The notes under the pieces are model-generated. The model ran no database searches. It saw nothing but the letters and a program-made list of their open reading frames with translations, and was not told the origin of the DNA. Below, piece after piece: positions 33,781 to 43,498 of a stretch of DNA of 64,000 nt. Position numbers and translations under genes: made by a program. Source of the stretch: a candidate division LCP-89 bacterium B3_LCP (GTDB lineage Bacteria; Electryoneota; B3-LCP); NCBI GenBank assembly GCA_005223185.1, contig NJBN01000007.1:1-64000 (forward strand), written 5' to 3'. The first letter of the stretch is position 1; each line of letters begins with the position of its first letter.

Positions 33781-33809
33781 AAAGTAAAGCTATTCTCCTT
33801 AAAAGTCAA
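33781..33809 (-). promoter_or_regulatory. Sigma-70-type promoter of the 33099-33746 gene
   Basis: Minus strand TTGACT, 17 nt, TACTTT, 35 nt before the ATG. Confidence 0.55.
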
Positions 33810-33863
33810 GCGCAATTTATTCATAAGCAAAACCCGTTCCTCTTCGGTTAACTTCGTTTTTTG

Positions 33864-34190
33864 TGCTGCTGACTCCCTGTAGTCAGTAGCTAATATCGCA
33901 GCCGAGTGCAGGGACTCTACGGCACGGATAGTAACAAAAAAGACTCTCATTGACTTTAGTCAATTGAATTTAAAGCGTGAGCACTGGAACTTCAGTCCAG
34001 TGCCGAAAGCGCAGAGTTCTCCCCCAATCTCATTTTCATTCATGAAGCGTTGCTTTGAAAGAAGAGATTTCGTAGATTGTAAGGGTAAACAGATTTTTAC
34101 GGAGCAGTCCGTCGGCTGACGGACGAAAACTCATTAAGCGTCCCACTTCAGTGGGACAGCATTAATTAGCGAGGAAATTCATTTCCTCGC
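33864..34190 (+). repeat. Modular palindromic intergenic repeat, copy 4
   Basis: This array fills the 470-nt gap before uvrA. Modules in order: GCTGACT...AGTCAGTAGC, a GCA...GACTCTACGGC unit, GCACTGG-AACTTCAGT-CCAGTGC (33981-34003), CCGTCGGCTGACGG, GTCCCAC-TTCA-GTGGGAC then AGCAT, and arms GCGAGG/CCTCGC around AAATTCATTT. The same order is found in copy 2. No coding sequence seen. Confidence 0.76.
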
Positions 34191-34216
34191 GGTATAAGAT
34201 TACTATAATCTACACC

Positions 34217-37084
34217 ATGACCAATCCACCTTTTTCCGACTCCATAGTAATCAAGGGCGCTCGAGAGCATAACCTGAAAAACATAGATCTGACTCTCCCC
34301 CGTAATAAGCTGATAGTTATTACCGGCATTTCCGGTTCAGGGAAGTCGTCGTTAGCCTTTGATACTCTATACGCCGAAGGTCAACGCCGCTACGTGGAAT
34401 CGCTATCCGCCTATGCCCGCCAATTCTTAGGTCTAATGGAAAAACCGGACGTAGATTTCATAGAGGGTCTTTCACCTGCTATTTCCATAGAACAGAAATC
34501 CACTCACAGAAATCCCCGTTCCACAGTAGCAACCGTTACGGAAATTTATGACTATTTGCGTCTTCTCTATGCTCGTATAGGCAAAGCATACTGCTACGAG
34601 TGCGGTCGCCCTATAGAGAAACAATCCGTACAAAACATCGTTGATCGAGTGTTAGAATTGGAATCCGGTACTCGTTTCGTAGTATTGGCTCCCATAGTTC
34701 GAGGGAGAAAAGGCGAATATCGCGAAATTTTAAGCGGGCTGAAGCGGGACGGTTACTTAAGGGTACGGATTGATGGTAAAACTCGTTCGCTGGATGAAAC
34801 GATCTCTCTGGACAAAAACAAGAAGCATAATATAGATGTAGTGATTGACCGCCTGGCAGTAGAGGGCGATCTGCGCATACGCTTGACCGATTCAGTGGAA
34901 ACCGCTCTTCGCCTGTCGTCAGGATTGGTTATCGTGGACGTCCAGGGGGGTTCAGAAATACTATTTTCCGAGCATTACAACTGCCCTGATTGCGGCATCA
35001 GTTATGAAGAATTAGAACCCCGCAGTTTCTCTTTCAACAGCCCCTATGGCGCTTGTTCCACCTGTTCCGGTTTGGGATTTACCCTGGAAATTGATCCCCA
35101 GAGGATTGTTCCCGATCCTTTCATCTCGGTCAGAAATGGAGCTATCGCTACTTTAAGCAACTGGAACGAAACCATGTGGCTCCGCATGCTGGAAACCGTA
35201 GCGGATCATTTCAACTTCTCACTGAGCGGTCCTTTTTCTAAGCTTGCCAAAAAAGATCAGGATATCTGTCTTTACGGTTCCGGAAAAGAAGAGATACGTT
35301 TTAAACTGATACACAAAGGCGGACGCGGTTCCTGGGAACACACAGGCGTGTGGGAAGGGGTTATTCCTAACCTGAAAAGGCGCTACCGCCAGACAACTTC
35401 CACCGGCATTCGGGAATGGATAGAAGGCTTCATGAGCGCTCTCCCCTGCCCTGGATGCAAAGGCGGGCGTCTGAAACCCGAAGCCCTCTCTGTGAAGGTC
35501 GCTGATTATAATATCTCAAACCTTACTGAACTCTCCATAAAGGATTCATTACGCTTTTTCCAGAACATAAAGCTTAGTTCAATAGAGCAGAAGATCTCCC
35601 AGCAGATTTTAAAAGAGATCAACGCCCGCTTGCAGTTCTTAGTTGACGTCGGTTTGGATTATTTAACCTTGGACCGTTCCGCTGGCACGATTTCCGGTGG
35701 AGAAGCACAGCGCATTCGTTTAGCCACTCAAATCGGTTCACAACTAGTCGGTGTGCTATACATCTTAGATGAGCCATCCATCGGCTTGCACCAGCGTGAT
35801 AACAAGCGCCTGATCGAAACTCTGAAACATCTTCGCGATCAGGGTAATACCATCATCGTGGTGGAACACGACCACGAAATGATTAATTCCGCGGATATTA
35901 TCGTTGACTTAGGACCAGGCGCTGGCAGACATGGTGGACAAGTGGTATCTTTCGGAAGACCCTCAGAGGTAGCAGCAGATGACAAATCCATAACAGGGCG
36001 CTTTCTATCAGGAAAGGAACAGATAGAGATCCCACCAAAACGCCGCAAGGGAAATAAGAAGAGGCTTTCCCTGTTCGGAGCAACCGGAAATAACCTGAAA
36101 TCCGTGAATCTGCATCTATCTTTGGGCAGTTTCGTATGCGTCACCGGTGTCTCCGGGTCAGGGAAGTCCACACTACTGAACGAAACGTTGTACAAAGCCC
36201 TCTGTCGAAATATATATAAATCCAAGGATAAACCGCTGCCTTTCAAACGCCTGACTGGCGTGGAATTCGTTGATAAGGTGATCAACATTGACCAATCACC
36301 CATCGGGCGTACCCCTCGTTCTAACCCTGCAACTTACACCGGCCTCTTCACTCCTATCCGAGACCTCTTTTCAGAGTTGAAAGAATCCAAAAAACGCGGT
36401 TATAAACCCGGACGGTTCAGCTTCAATGTTAAAGGTGGTCGCTGCGAAGCCTGCCATGGTGACGGTATCATAAAGATTGAAATGCACTTCTTGCCCGATG
36501 TGTACATCCCCTGTGAAGTATGCAAAAGCAAGCGCTACAACCGCGAAACTCTAGAGATTAAATATCGCGGCAAATCCATCGCCGACGTCCTGGATATGAC
36601 GGCGGAAGAGGCGCTGGAGTTCTTCCATGCTCATCCGGTCATACGAAGGAAATTAGAGACTATCGTCAGAGTGGGTCTGGGGTACATTCATTTAGGTCAG
36701 CAGGCAACGACTTTATCTGGCGGTGAGGCTCAGCGGGTCAAATTGTCAACTGAGCTATCAAAAATCCAGACCGGCAACACGCTCTACCTGCTGGACGAAC
36801 CGACAACCGGTCTCCACTTTGCTGATATAAGACTTCTGTTGTCAGTCCTCCATGAATTGGTGGAAAAGGGTAATACCGTATTAGTGATAGAACACAACTT
36901 AGATGTGATAAAGACTGCTGATTATATCGTAGATCTGGGTCCGGAAGGTGGCGATGAAGGTGGTCGTATAATTGCACGGGGAACGCCTGAAAGTTTAGCT
37001 AAGTCTGAGCTTTCATATACGGGCAGGTTCCTTCGTCAGCAGCTTCACATTGGAAAACCTGCTGAAGAGGAATTGATAAATTAA
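34217..37084 (+). CDS. uvrA: Excinuclease ABC subunit A
   Basis: A 955-residue nucleotide-excision-repair ATPase that finds DNA lesions with UvrB. Two ABC modules are present: Walker [15 protein letters not shown] and [14 protein letters not shown], signatures [15 protein letters not shown] and [14 protein letters not shown], Walker [14 protein letters not shown] and [13 protein letters not shown]. Zinc cysteine pairs CPDCG and CSTC plus CEACHGDG...[10 protein letters not shown] are seen. Full length, with normal UvrA architecture. The ATG has no clear ribosome site. It sits directly downstream of repeat copy 4. Confidence 0.97.
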   Translation: MTNPPFSDSIVIKGAREHNLKNIDLTLPRNKLIVITGISGSGKSSLAFDTLYAEGQRRYVESLSAYARQFLGLMEKPDVDFIEGLSPAISIEQKSTHRNPRSTVATVTEIYDYLRLLYARIGKAYCYECGRPIEKQSVQNIVDRVLELESGTRFVVLAPIVRGRKGEYREILSGLKRDGYLRVRIDGKTRSLDETISLDKNKKHNIDVVIDRLAVEGDLRIRLTDSVETALRLSSGLVIVDVQGGSEILFSEHYNCPDCGISYEELEPRSFSFNSPYGACSTCSGLGFTLEIDPQRIVPDPFISVRNGAIATLSNWNETMWLRMLETVADHFNFSLSGPFSKLAKKDQDICLYGSGKEEIRFKLIHKGGRGSWEHTGVWEGVIPNLKRRYRQTTSTGIREWIEGFMSALPCPGCKGGRLKPEALSVKVADYNISNLTELSIKDSLRFFQNIKLSSIEQKISQQILKEINARLQFLVDVGLDYLTLDRSAGTISGGEAQRIRLATQIGSQLVGVLYILDEPSIGLHQRDNKRLIETLKHLRDQGNTIIVVEHDHEMINSADIIVDLGPGAGRHGGQVVSFGRPSEVAADDKSITGRFLSGKEQIEIPPKRRKGNKKRLSLFGATGNNLKSVNLHLSLGSFVCVTGVSGSGKSTLLNETLYKALCRNIYKSKDKPLPFKRLTGVEFVDKVINIDQSPIGRTPRSNPATYTGLFTPIRDLFSELKESKKRGYKPGRFSFNVKGGRCEACHGDGIIKIEMHFLPDVYIPCEVCKSKRYNRETLEIKYRGKSIADVLDMTAEEALEFFHAHPVIRRKLETIVRVGLGYIHLGQQATTLSGGEAQRVKLSTELSKIQTGNTLYLLDEPTTGLHFADIRLLLSVLHELVEKGNTVLVIEHNLDVIKTADYIVDLGPEGGDEGGRIIARGTPESLAKSELSYTGRFLRQQLHIGKPAEEELIN

Positions 37085-37218
37085 TAAACACGGCAATTAA
37101 CGCTATTTGAAAAGAGCTTTTCATCGTATTTGAAACAGGCTAACCGACTGAATTTACTATATATTTAAATATCAGTGAGTTATAAATAATAAAATTCTGT
37201 AAATACTGAAATTTTTAC

Positions 37219-37247
37219 TTGCATAAAATAATTGCCTTGGCTATATT
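37219..37247 (+). promoter_or_regulatory. Sigma-70 promoter of the DUF5679 gene
   Basis: TTGCAT, 17 nt, TATATT, followed about 45 nt later by AGGAGGT and the ATG at 37299. Confidence 0.75.
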
Positions 37248-37298
37248 ACCCGCCAAAGCCAACAAAAAACACTAATTTCGACACAGGAGGTACGAATT

Positions 37299-37454
37299 AT
37301 GGCCGACGGTACAACAGGTTATTGTGTTAAATGCAAAGCCAAGGTCGAGCTGAAAGACGCACAGAAAATCACTATGAAGAACGGACGTCCTGCCATGAAG
37401 GGCAAGTGCTCCACATGTGGCACATCTGTTTTTCGCATTCTCCCCAGTAAGTAG
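37299..37454 (+). CDS. DUF5679 zinc-ribbon mini-protein
   Basis: A 51-residue protein, below most gene-finder limits. It has two CxxC knuckles (YCVKCKAK and CSTCGTSVFRI) separated by KITMKNGRPAMKG, the hallmark of the DUF5679 family of small zinc ribbons found across bacteria and archaea. Function of the family is unknown. AGGAGGT stands 7 nt before the ATG. A strong promoter and a long hairpin terminator show a dedicated, probably abundant transcript. Confidence 0.88.
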   Translation: MADGTTGYCVKCKAKVELKDAQKITMKNGRPAMKGKCSTCGTSVFRILPSK

Positions 37455-37500
37455 AATCAGCGAAATTCTAAAGAAGCACTTAGCAGCTTAAATGACATTA

Positions 37501-37537
37501 GTGTCTCATACTCACCTGAGTATTGAGGCACTTTTTT
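37501..37537 (+). terminator. Rho-independent terminator of the DUF5679 gene
   Basis: A long hairpin (arms GTGTCTCATACTCA and TGAGTATTGAGGCAC, one bulge and one G-T pair) followed by TTTTTT. Confidence 0.88.
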
Positions 37538-37642
37538 ATGGAACCGTTCTTGCATTAACGAAGACAATGCGGCTTCATGGAAACTTTTGCTCACCGAAAT
37601 ATCTTTAAATAAAGACCGGGGTTTAATTCCCATTACTGAATA

Positions 37643-40090
37643 ATGATTTCAACAAGATACATACGTTTTCTGTTCCTTGCTCTCACTTTTACGGTTGGGA
37701 TGATCAGCATAATCGCTGTTTTTGACGGTATGACCTCCAAACCGACCGACGGTCTGATCTGGCGTTTAGGCCTCGACCATGTAATTGTAGAATCGATAGT
37801 TACCGCCGGTCCCGGGGAAAAAGCCGGCTTAAAAGTGGGAGACCAGATATTAGGAATAAACCACGTTCTGGTCAGGAACCCCGGGGAAGCCGCTTCCATC
37901 TTGATGGGACTCCAGATTGGATTCAGAATTCCCTACCTGATTCAGCGCGGTGATGAGATTATCACTTTAGAATTAACGCCGCATCCTTACCGCACGGGTG
38001 ACAACACCCTGCTCTACAGTGCCTTAGTCGGCTTTGTTTTCTTGGGTGTCGGCTTGTACACCTGCCTGAAGCAGCCAAATTCCCCGCCTGCGCGCATATT
38101 CCTGTTGATGAATCTCTGCTTTCTGCTGGTTCTCACCTGTAGTTTCCGAGGCAGCCCTTACTACTGGATCGATCTCTTGGTACAGAATGCAGCAAGTTGG
38201 GGGTTAACATTTTTAGGACCCCTGTTTCTTCATTTCTTTCTATTGTTTCCCAAGCGTAAACCGATTTTAAACCGCTTCAAGGCACTGATTCCAGCGCTGT
38301 ATCTGATCCCCTGGATCAGGCATTTTGCCTATACGCTATCACAATATTTTGGTGGCGGTCTCTGGGAACAGGAACTGTTCGGCGTTCAGATTGAATTATG
38401 GGCAATTTTAGGGATCTATCTGATAGCTGGTTTGTGGGCGTTAATGCACTCCTACTTAAGTACAACCGATCCCTTGGAACGCAGGCAGATCAAGCTTGTT
38501 CTCTGGGGTACCTTCATCGGCTTGTCTCCTTTCATGATATTCTCAGTCTTAGGCGCTGGCATTTTCGAACAGCGCAATCTGTTCTCTATAGGGGTGGTTC
38601 CTCTGGCTGTAATTCCACTTTCGTTTGCTTACTCTATCATTCGTTATAGATTGTTGCGAATACAGGTAATAATCAAACGAAGCATCCTCTATTCTCTGCT
38701 GACGGGCTTATTCATCGGCGTTTATATGGTTATAGTCCACGTTTTGGGTGGCTGGGTGGAACGGGTTACTCCCTTTGGTGGCGGTTTCTTCGGAGTATTA
38801 TTCGTGCTGGTATTCGCCATAAGTTTCGAACCGGTTCGTTCGCGCTTACAACAGGTAATCAACCGCCTCTTCTTTCGCTCGGATTATCACCGTCAGAGTA
38901 CTCTGGATAAATTATCCAGATCATTCCGCAATATCGAGGAAATGGGCAAACTGGCTCGTGCCACACTCCATGCAGTTGATGAGATATTCCAACCGGAAAA
39001 ATCGAGTCTTTCCATCATTACAGACCGCCCTGGCGCCATCGAAGTCAATCAGTTCACACTGCAGAAGGGTAAAACCGACGAGAGGATCTACAAGCTGAAT
39101 GAAGATGAACCCGTAGATTTCGCCGCTGAATTTATCCAGTGCAACGGTAAAAATATAACCACTGATAACATTCATATTGGCGGTGTTCAGGGCGTGCAGT
39201 TAGAGCGTTCACCCGACCATCTGAAGCTCCCCATATTCAGCCATGACAAAATTGTCGGACTCCTGTCTTTAGACGCCAAACGATCCGGCGAGAAGTACGC
39301 AATCAACGAACTTGAAGCACTTGAAGCTTTCTGCGGACAGGCTGGTTTAGCTATAGAGAACATACAGTTACTAAAGTCAATCTTTGAAGCAAACCAAAGG
39401 CTTTTTGAGGCTGAGAAGCTGGTGAGTTTAGGGCAATTGGCGAGCGGCGTAGCGCATGAAATTCGCAACCCTCTCTCTTCCATTAAGCTTAACATTCAGG
39501 GATTGGCGCGCAACATGCGACCTGATCAGATGAATAAACGCAGGTTGGATATTATCCAGCGGGAGATAGATCATCTTGATCATATCGTCCATGACGTGCT
39601 GATCTATGCCCGACCATCCGGCTTGAAAATAGAACCGGTACAACCGGAAGAGGTGATCTACCGAACGGCAGAGTTGTTATCACCTGACTTAAAGGCAGCC
39701 GAGCATAAGATTGTTTTAAATTTCCCGGAGAACTTTCCTAAGGTCGCCGCTGACCGTGAAAAGCTCCACCAAATTTGCAAAAATCTGATTGTGAATGCAG
39801 CAGATGCGATGGGGACAAAGGGGCGGCTGGAAATCACGGGAAGAGTCTTTTCAGGGAAAGTTGATCTGATTTTCAACGATAACGGCCCGGGCATTGCTGA
39901 AGAGGACGTAAGTTCCATATTCAATCCCTTCTTCACTACCAAGGCAGATGGAACTGGCCTGGGTCTTGCGAATGCTCAGAAGTTCATCCAGGAGATGAAT
40001 GGTGAAATTACGGTGAAGTCCACTCTGAAGGAGGGAGCTGAATTCACCATCACGTTGCCTGTTTATCAAGAGAAGAAACTGGAGAAATAG
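37643..40090 (+). CDS. Membrane sensor histidine kinase with PDZ, multi-TM, GAF and kinase domains
   Basis: An 815-residue sensor kinase. TM1 (residues about 8-28) precedes a PDZ domain (about 45-115; GPGEKAGLKVGDQILGIN). Seven or so membrane helices follow (about 125-385), then a GAF-like domain (about 420-570), a HisKA dimer with SGVAHEIRNPLSSIKLN (phospho-histidine in HEIRNP), and an HATPase with NDNGPGIAEED and GTGLGLANAQK. The PDZ lies between TM1 and TM2, hence probably outside the membrane, where it could sense unfolded envelope proteins. That is an inference. Its stop codon abuts the ATG of the response regulator. Confidence 0.9.
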   Translation: MISTRYIRFLFLALTFTVGMISIIAVFDGMTSKPTDGLIWRLGLDHVIVESIVTAGPGEKAGLKVGDQILGINHVLVRNPGEAASILMGLQIGFRIPYLIQRGDEIITLELTPHPYRTGDNTLLYSALVGFVFLGVGLYTCLKQPNSPPARIFLLMNLCFLLVLTCSFRGSPYYWIDLLVQNAASWGLTFLGPLFLHFFLLFPKRKPILNRFKALIPALYLIPWIRHFAYTLSQYFGGGLWEQELFGVQIELWAILGIYLIAGLWALMHSYLSTTDPLERRQIKLVLWGTFIGLSPFMIFSVLGAGIFEQRNLFSIGVVPLAVIPLSFAYSIIRYRLLRIQVIIKRSILYSLLTGLFIGVYMVIVHVLGGWVERVTPFGGGFFGVLFVLVFAISFEPVRSRLQQVINRLFFRSDYHRQSTLDKLSRSFRNIEEMGKLARATLHAVDEIFQPEKSSLSIITDRPGAIEVNQFTLQKGKTDERIYKLNEDEPVDFAAEFIQCNGKNITTDNIHIGGVQGVQLERSPDHLKLPIFSHDKIVGLLSLDAKRSGEKYAINELEALEAFCGQAGLAIENIQLLKSIFEANQRLFEAEKLVSLGQLASGVAHEIRNPLSSIKLNIQGLARNMRPDQMNKRRLDIIQREIDHLDHIVHDVLIYARPSGLKIEPVQPEEVIYRTAELLSPDLKAAEHKIVLNFPENFPKVAADREKLHQICKNLIVNAADAMGTKGRLEITGRVFSGKVDLIFNDNGPGIAEEDVSSIFNPFFTTKADGTGLGLANAQKFIQEMNGEITVKSTLKEGAEFTITLPVYQEKKLEK

Positions 40091-41458
40091 ATGAAGCAGA
40101 TATTAATAGTAGATGACGACGCTTCCAGCCGAGAATCCATTATGCTGAACTTGCACAGGGATGGCTGGCAATTCTCAGAAGCCGCTGACGGGCAGGAAGC
40201 TCTAAATATCGTCAATGCTGAACATCCGGATTTAGTGATCTGTGACATCCGCATGCCCCGCATGGACGGCCTGGAATTCCTGAAACTTGCCAGAAAGCAG
40301 AATCCCGACCTCCAGGTAATCATGATCACTGCTTATGATGATATGCAGACTACGGTTAAAGCCATTCAATCGGGCGCTTATGAATACGTGCGCAAACCGA
40401 TCGATCTGATCGATCTTGAGATCACCATACAGCGAGCGCTCGAGACACAGGATATGAGCAGACGCCTCGATGGATTTGCCAATACGATCGGCAAGGATTT
40501 TCGTATCGACAACATAATCGGTAAATCATCCGGTATGCTGGAAGTCTTCAAAATAATCGGCGCAGTGTCCAAATCTAATGTAACAGTATTAATCAGGGGA
40601 GATTCCGGCACTGGAAAAGAGCTGATCGCTAAAGCCATCCATTATAACAGCCCCTACAGAGATCATCCCTTTATCCCTATCAACTGCACGGCTATCCCGG
40701 AAAACCTGATTGAATCGGAACTTTTCGGACATGAGAAAGGATCATTCACCGGAGCGGTAACACAGAGCAAAGGAAAATTTGAGTTGGCTGGTGAAGGAAC
40801 CATCTTTTTAGATGAAATCGGTGATATGCCCCTGCAGCTACAAACCAAGCTGTTACGAGTTATCCAGGAAAGGACCTTCGAACGTGTCGGCGGCAACCGT
40901 TTACTACGTTCTGAAGCACGAATTATAGCGGCTACACATCAGGATTTGGAGAGACTTCTCGAATTGGAAAATTTCCGGGAAGATCTGTACTACCGCCTCC
41001 GTGTGGTTGAATTAAACGTTCCACCGCTACGAAACCGACGGGAGGATATTCCCCTATTGATTGAATACTTAATTGAGAAGATCAACAGGGATTTGGGCAC
41101 CAACGTGCGCAAAGTATCGCCTAGCTTAATCAACATGCTGACCGGTATGACCTGGAGAGGCAACGTACGGGAACTCGAAAACCGGCTGCGCCGAGCGATC
41201 GTCCTGTGCAGAGGAGAAGTTCTCATACCGGACGATTTTGAAGAAACTGCTGAGACCGCCGCCACACCCTCTGATACTGTATCCCTCATGCCGTTTAGCA
41301 CTCTGGCTGAAGCAGAACGCGATTACATTCTCAAGGTCTTGCAACACAATAACTGGAATAAGAAGAGAACCTGCGAAGTCTTAAGCATAGCCCGCACTAC
41401 CCTCGACAGAAAGATAGAACAATATCAGCTTAAAGCGGAAAACAAATCGGAAGAATGA
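40091..41458 (+). CDS. Sigma-54-dependent response regulator (NtrC/AtoC type)
   Basis: A 455-residue activator, partner of the kinase just upstream. The receiver domain (about 1-120) has the acidic pair DDD and the phospho-acceptor in VICDIRMPRMDG. The AAA+ domain has Walker A GDSGTGKELIAKAIH, the sigma-54 contact loop as GHEKGSFTGAV (GSFTGA rather than the usual GAFTGA), and Walker B GTIFLDEIGDMPL. A Fis-type helix-turn-helix (NNWNKKRTCEVLSIARTTL) ends it. A -24/-12 promoter lies 230 nt downstream, before the TPR gene, a likely target. Confidence 0.95.
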   Translation: MKQILIVDDDASSRESIMLNLHRDGWQFSEAADGQEALNIVNAEHPDLVICDIRMPRMDGLEFLKLARKQNPDLQVIMITAYDDMQTTVKAIQSGAYEYVRKPIDLIDLEITIQRALETQDMSRRLDGFANTIGKDFRIDNIIGKSSGMLEVFKIIGAVSKSNVTVLIRGDSGTGKELIAKAIHYNSPYRDHPFIPINCTAIPENLIESELFGHEKGSFTGAVTQSKGKFELAGEGTIFLDEIGDMPLQLQTKLLRVIQERTFERVGGNRLLRSEARIIAATHQDLERLLELENFREDLYYRLRVVELNVPPLRNRREDIPLLIEYLIEKINRDLGTNVRKVSPSLINMLTGMTWRGNVRELENRLRRAIVLCRGEVLIPDDFEETAETAATPSDTVSLMPFSTLAEAERDYILKVLQHNNWNKKRTCEVLSIARTTLDRKIEQYQLKAENKSEE

Positions 41459-41563
41459 TTGTTGCTAAATGCTACTCATTCTCATAAATCTGTAGCAAAT
41501 TGAACAGGGTGGAAAGAAAATCTCTCTTACATCGAGCTAACCCGAGTGCCCTACAACTAAAAT

Positions 41564-41637
41564 GGGGAGACAGGGGATGGCGGACATCCTTGTCTGTCTA
41601 TTAAGCCACCTGTCAGATAGGAATATCTGACCTCCCC
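41564..41637. repeat. Intergenic repeat, GACATCCTTGTCTGTC type
   Basis: Counterpart of the repeat at 952-1064. The inner hairpin CAGATAGGAATATCTG replaces the CAGGCAGGAATGCCT of the other copy, and CCTCCCC ends both. It lies between the response regulator and the sigma-54 promoter. Confidence 0.6.
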
Positions 41638-41688
41638 GTATGTATCTTGACAGACGTTGTAATACCTTTTTCTAATAACTCCTCCATT

Positions 41689-41705
41689 CTGGCACCTATC
41701 TTGCG
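41689..41705 (+). promoter_or_regulatory. Sigma-54 (-24/-12) promoter of the TPR gene
   Basis: CTGGCACCTATCTTGC matches the RpoN consensus YTGGCACRNNNNTTGC at every fixed position except position 8. The GG and GC elements have exact spacing. It lies 46 nt before the ATG at 41751. Confidence 0.85.
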
Positions 41706-41750
41706 ATAACATCCCTTGATTATCCCCTAATTTAAGGTAATTCTACTCTT

Positions 41751-43301
41751 ATGAGAGTAAAAGTGATCATTGGTCTGCTGGCGCTGATAGTGATAATCTC
41801 TCTGGCGCTATCATTACAGACCGACCGTAAGGTAACGACCAAATCCGATCAAGCCTATAATTACTTCTTAGCTGGCATCGAGGACGCCAACCGCCTCTAC
41901 AACAACGAGGCGCTGGAGAACTTAGAAGCGGCTGTAATGCTGGATAGCTCTTTCGCTTCCGCCTGGGCTTACCTGAGTAAGTACTATGCGATATTAGGGC
42001 AAAAGGAAGAAGCCTCAATCGCCGCTGATTTAGCCTTCGACTTATCACAAGACCTGCCTGAAAGAGAACGCCTGAATATTCACCTGGTCACCTGTGGATT
42101 GCGCGATGATTGCGACAATTTCGACGAAATCCTGGACTATATGCTAAAGGAATTTCCGGAAGAATTAGACCCTCATCTATATAAAGCTGGCATCTATTGG
42201 AAGGAAAACAAGATTGTTGAGGCGATTGAAGAATACGAGACCGCCTATCAAATCAACCCCAACTATGCTTTAATTTACAATGAGTTGGGTTATCTGCATG
42301 CTACCATTGGGGATCTAAAAAAAGCCATTGAATACATGAAGAAATACGTATTCATTGCACCCGATCAGGCAAATCCTCATGATTCTTTGGGCGACATTCT
42401 CATCAGAGTGGGTCGCTATAGAGAGGCGATCGATCACCTTCGCAGCGCTCTCTCCGTAAAACCGAATTTAGCGGCAGAACCTAACAACTTAGGACACGCT
42501 ATTTATCTGCACCTGGCTACAGCTAATCTACGATTGGGTCGCTTAAAACAAACTGAACAGCATTTAAATCGTGCCATTGAATTAGCTCCGAATGAATGGA
42601 TGAAGAATCAGGTAATAACGGCAACGACAGAACTGTTCAGAACGCAAAGAAAATATGCAGAAGGCATAGAATCATTGAAGCGCGTTCACAGTCCGGAGAA
42701 GTTTTACAAGAACATGGTTCTCGAACATTTGGCCTATCTATATTCGGATATCAACAGGGACGCTGAGATCATGGAATTGATTGACAAACTTGAAAGATAT
42801 CTCTTTGAGATTATCCGGGAAGCTGGTGGGGATTCTATTGAAGTAACGTCTGAGAACTATAAAGAGTATATTAGCATGTCCTGCAAGAGCGAAGGAATCA
42901 ATCGTAGATTGGAGATGCTTCGAGTTTTCCACGATCGTGCCAGTGGAAAACTTATCCAGGCAAAAGAGCAAACTGCTGCCCTTATCGAACATGAAAAGAA
43001 CTTCGAAGCGAAGATGTTCTGGACATTTTTCAAGGCGGGTTTGGAACATGATCTGGGGGATTATCAGGCCGCCTTGCTGACATTGGAACCATTCATAGAA
43101 ACGAATCCCAACGATCCTGACGTTACCATTCTTCAGGCAAAAGTCTTAATGAAAAGCGATCAGTATGACCAGGCGAAGGATCTGCTAAAAGCATTTCTAA
43201 TATCTACTGATGGCGCTGATGAAGATTGGATCCCAGCCCACGAAGCCAGGGAGTTGCTAAAACGTCTAGAAGAGACAACTTTAACACTTACTGATCATTA
43301 G
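41751..43301 (+). CDS. Membrane-anchored TPR protein
   Basis: A 516-residue protein with one N-terminal membrane helix (VIIGLLALIVIISLALSL) and about ten TPR units in an otherwise soluble body, for example IYNELGYLHATIGDLKKAIEYMKKY and HDSLGDILIRVGRYREAIDHLRSAL. No catalytic domain is seen. The body is probably periplasmic, acting as a scaffold. A near-perfect sigma-54 promoter precedes it, and an NtrC-type two-component pair is just upstream, which suggests that it belongs to their regulon. Its specific partner is unknown. Confidence 0.86.
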   Translation: MRVKVIIGLLALIVIISLALSLQTDRKVTTKSDQAYNYFLAGIEDANRLYNNEALENLEAAVMLDSSFASAWAYLSKYYAILGQKEEASIAADLAFDLSQDLPERERLNIHLVTCGLRDDCDNFDEILDYMLKEFPEELDPHLYKAGIYWKENKIVEAIEEYETAYQINPNYALIYNELGYLHATIGDLKKAIEYMKKYVFIAPDQANPHDSLGDILIRVGRYREAIDHLRSALSVKPNLAAEPNNLGHAIYLHLATANLRLGRLKQTEQHLNRAIELAPNEWMKNQVITATTELFRTQRKYAEGIESLKRVHSPEKFYKNMVLEHLAYLYSDINRDAEIMELIDKLERYLFEIIREAGGDSIEVTSENYKEYISMSCKSEGINRRLEMLRVFHDRASGKLIQAKEQTAALIEHEKNFEAKMFWTFFKAGLEHDLGDYQAALLTLEPFIETNPNDPDVTILQAKVLMKSDQYDQAKDLLKAFLISTDGADEDWIPAHEARELLKRLEETTLTLTDH

Positions 43302-43313
43302 TTAATATAGAAT

Positions 43314-43414
43314 TGCGGAGACCGGCCGGTGTAACTGCCGGACAGATGGGGTGGTTGCAGTCTGCCCACGGTCGGTAATTCCGCTTGATCACCCCCGCCC
43401 TGAAGGGCGGGGGT
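43314..43414 (+). other. Structured intergenic region with strong hairpin
   Basis: Arms GCGGAGACCGGCCG (43315-43328) and CGGTCGGTAATTCCGC (43369-43384) pair imperfectly around inner hairpins (CCGG...CCGG, CAGA...TCTG). A perfect 10-bp hairpin follows (ACCCCCGCCC-TGAA-GGGCGGGGGT, 43391-43414) before a weak T-rich tract. It may be the terminator of the TPR gene, a small RNA, or a remnant of an IS200/IS605-type end, whose hairpins look similar. I cannot decide between these. Confidence 0.4.
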
Positions 43415-43498
43415 TCTCTGTTATTATACTTGATTTTGCTCGTATATATTATTACATTAATGCAGTTATTTATAGCAATACGATAAAGTGAGTTCACT

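Noticed and set aside
37561-37642. Sigma-54 promoter ahead of the histidine kinase
   Set aside because: TGGAAACTTTTGC looks suggestive, but the GG-GC distance is 8 nt instead of 10.
43391-43414. IS200/IS605 element
   Set aside because: The hairpin alone is not enough: no TnpA or TnpB reading frame is found within several kilobases.
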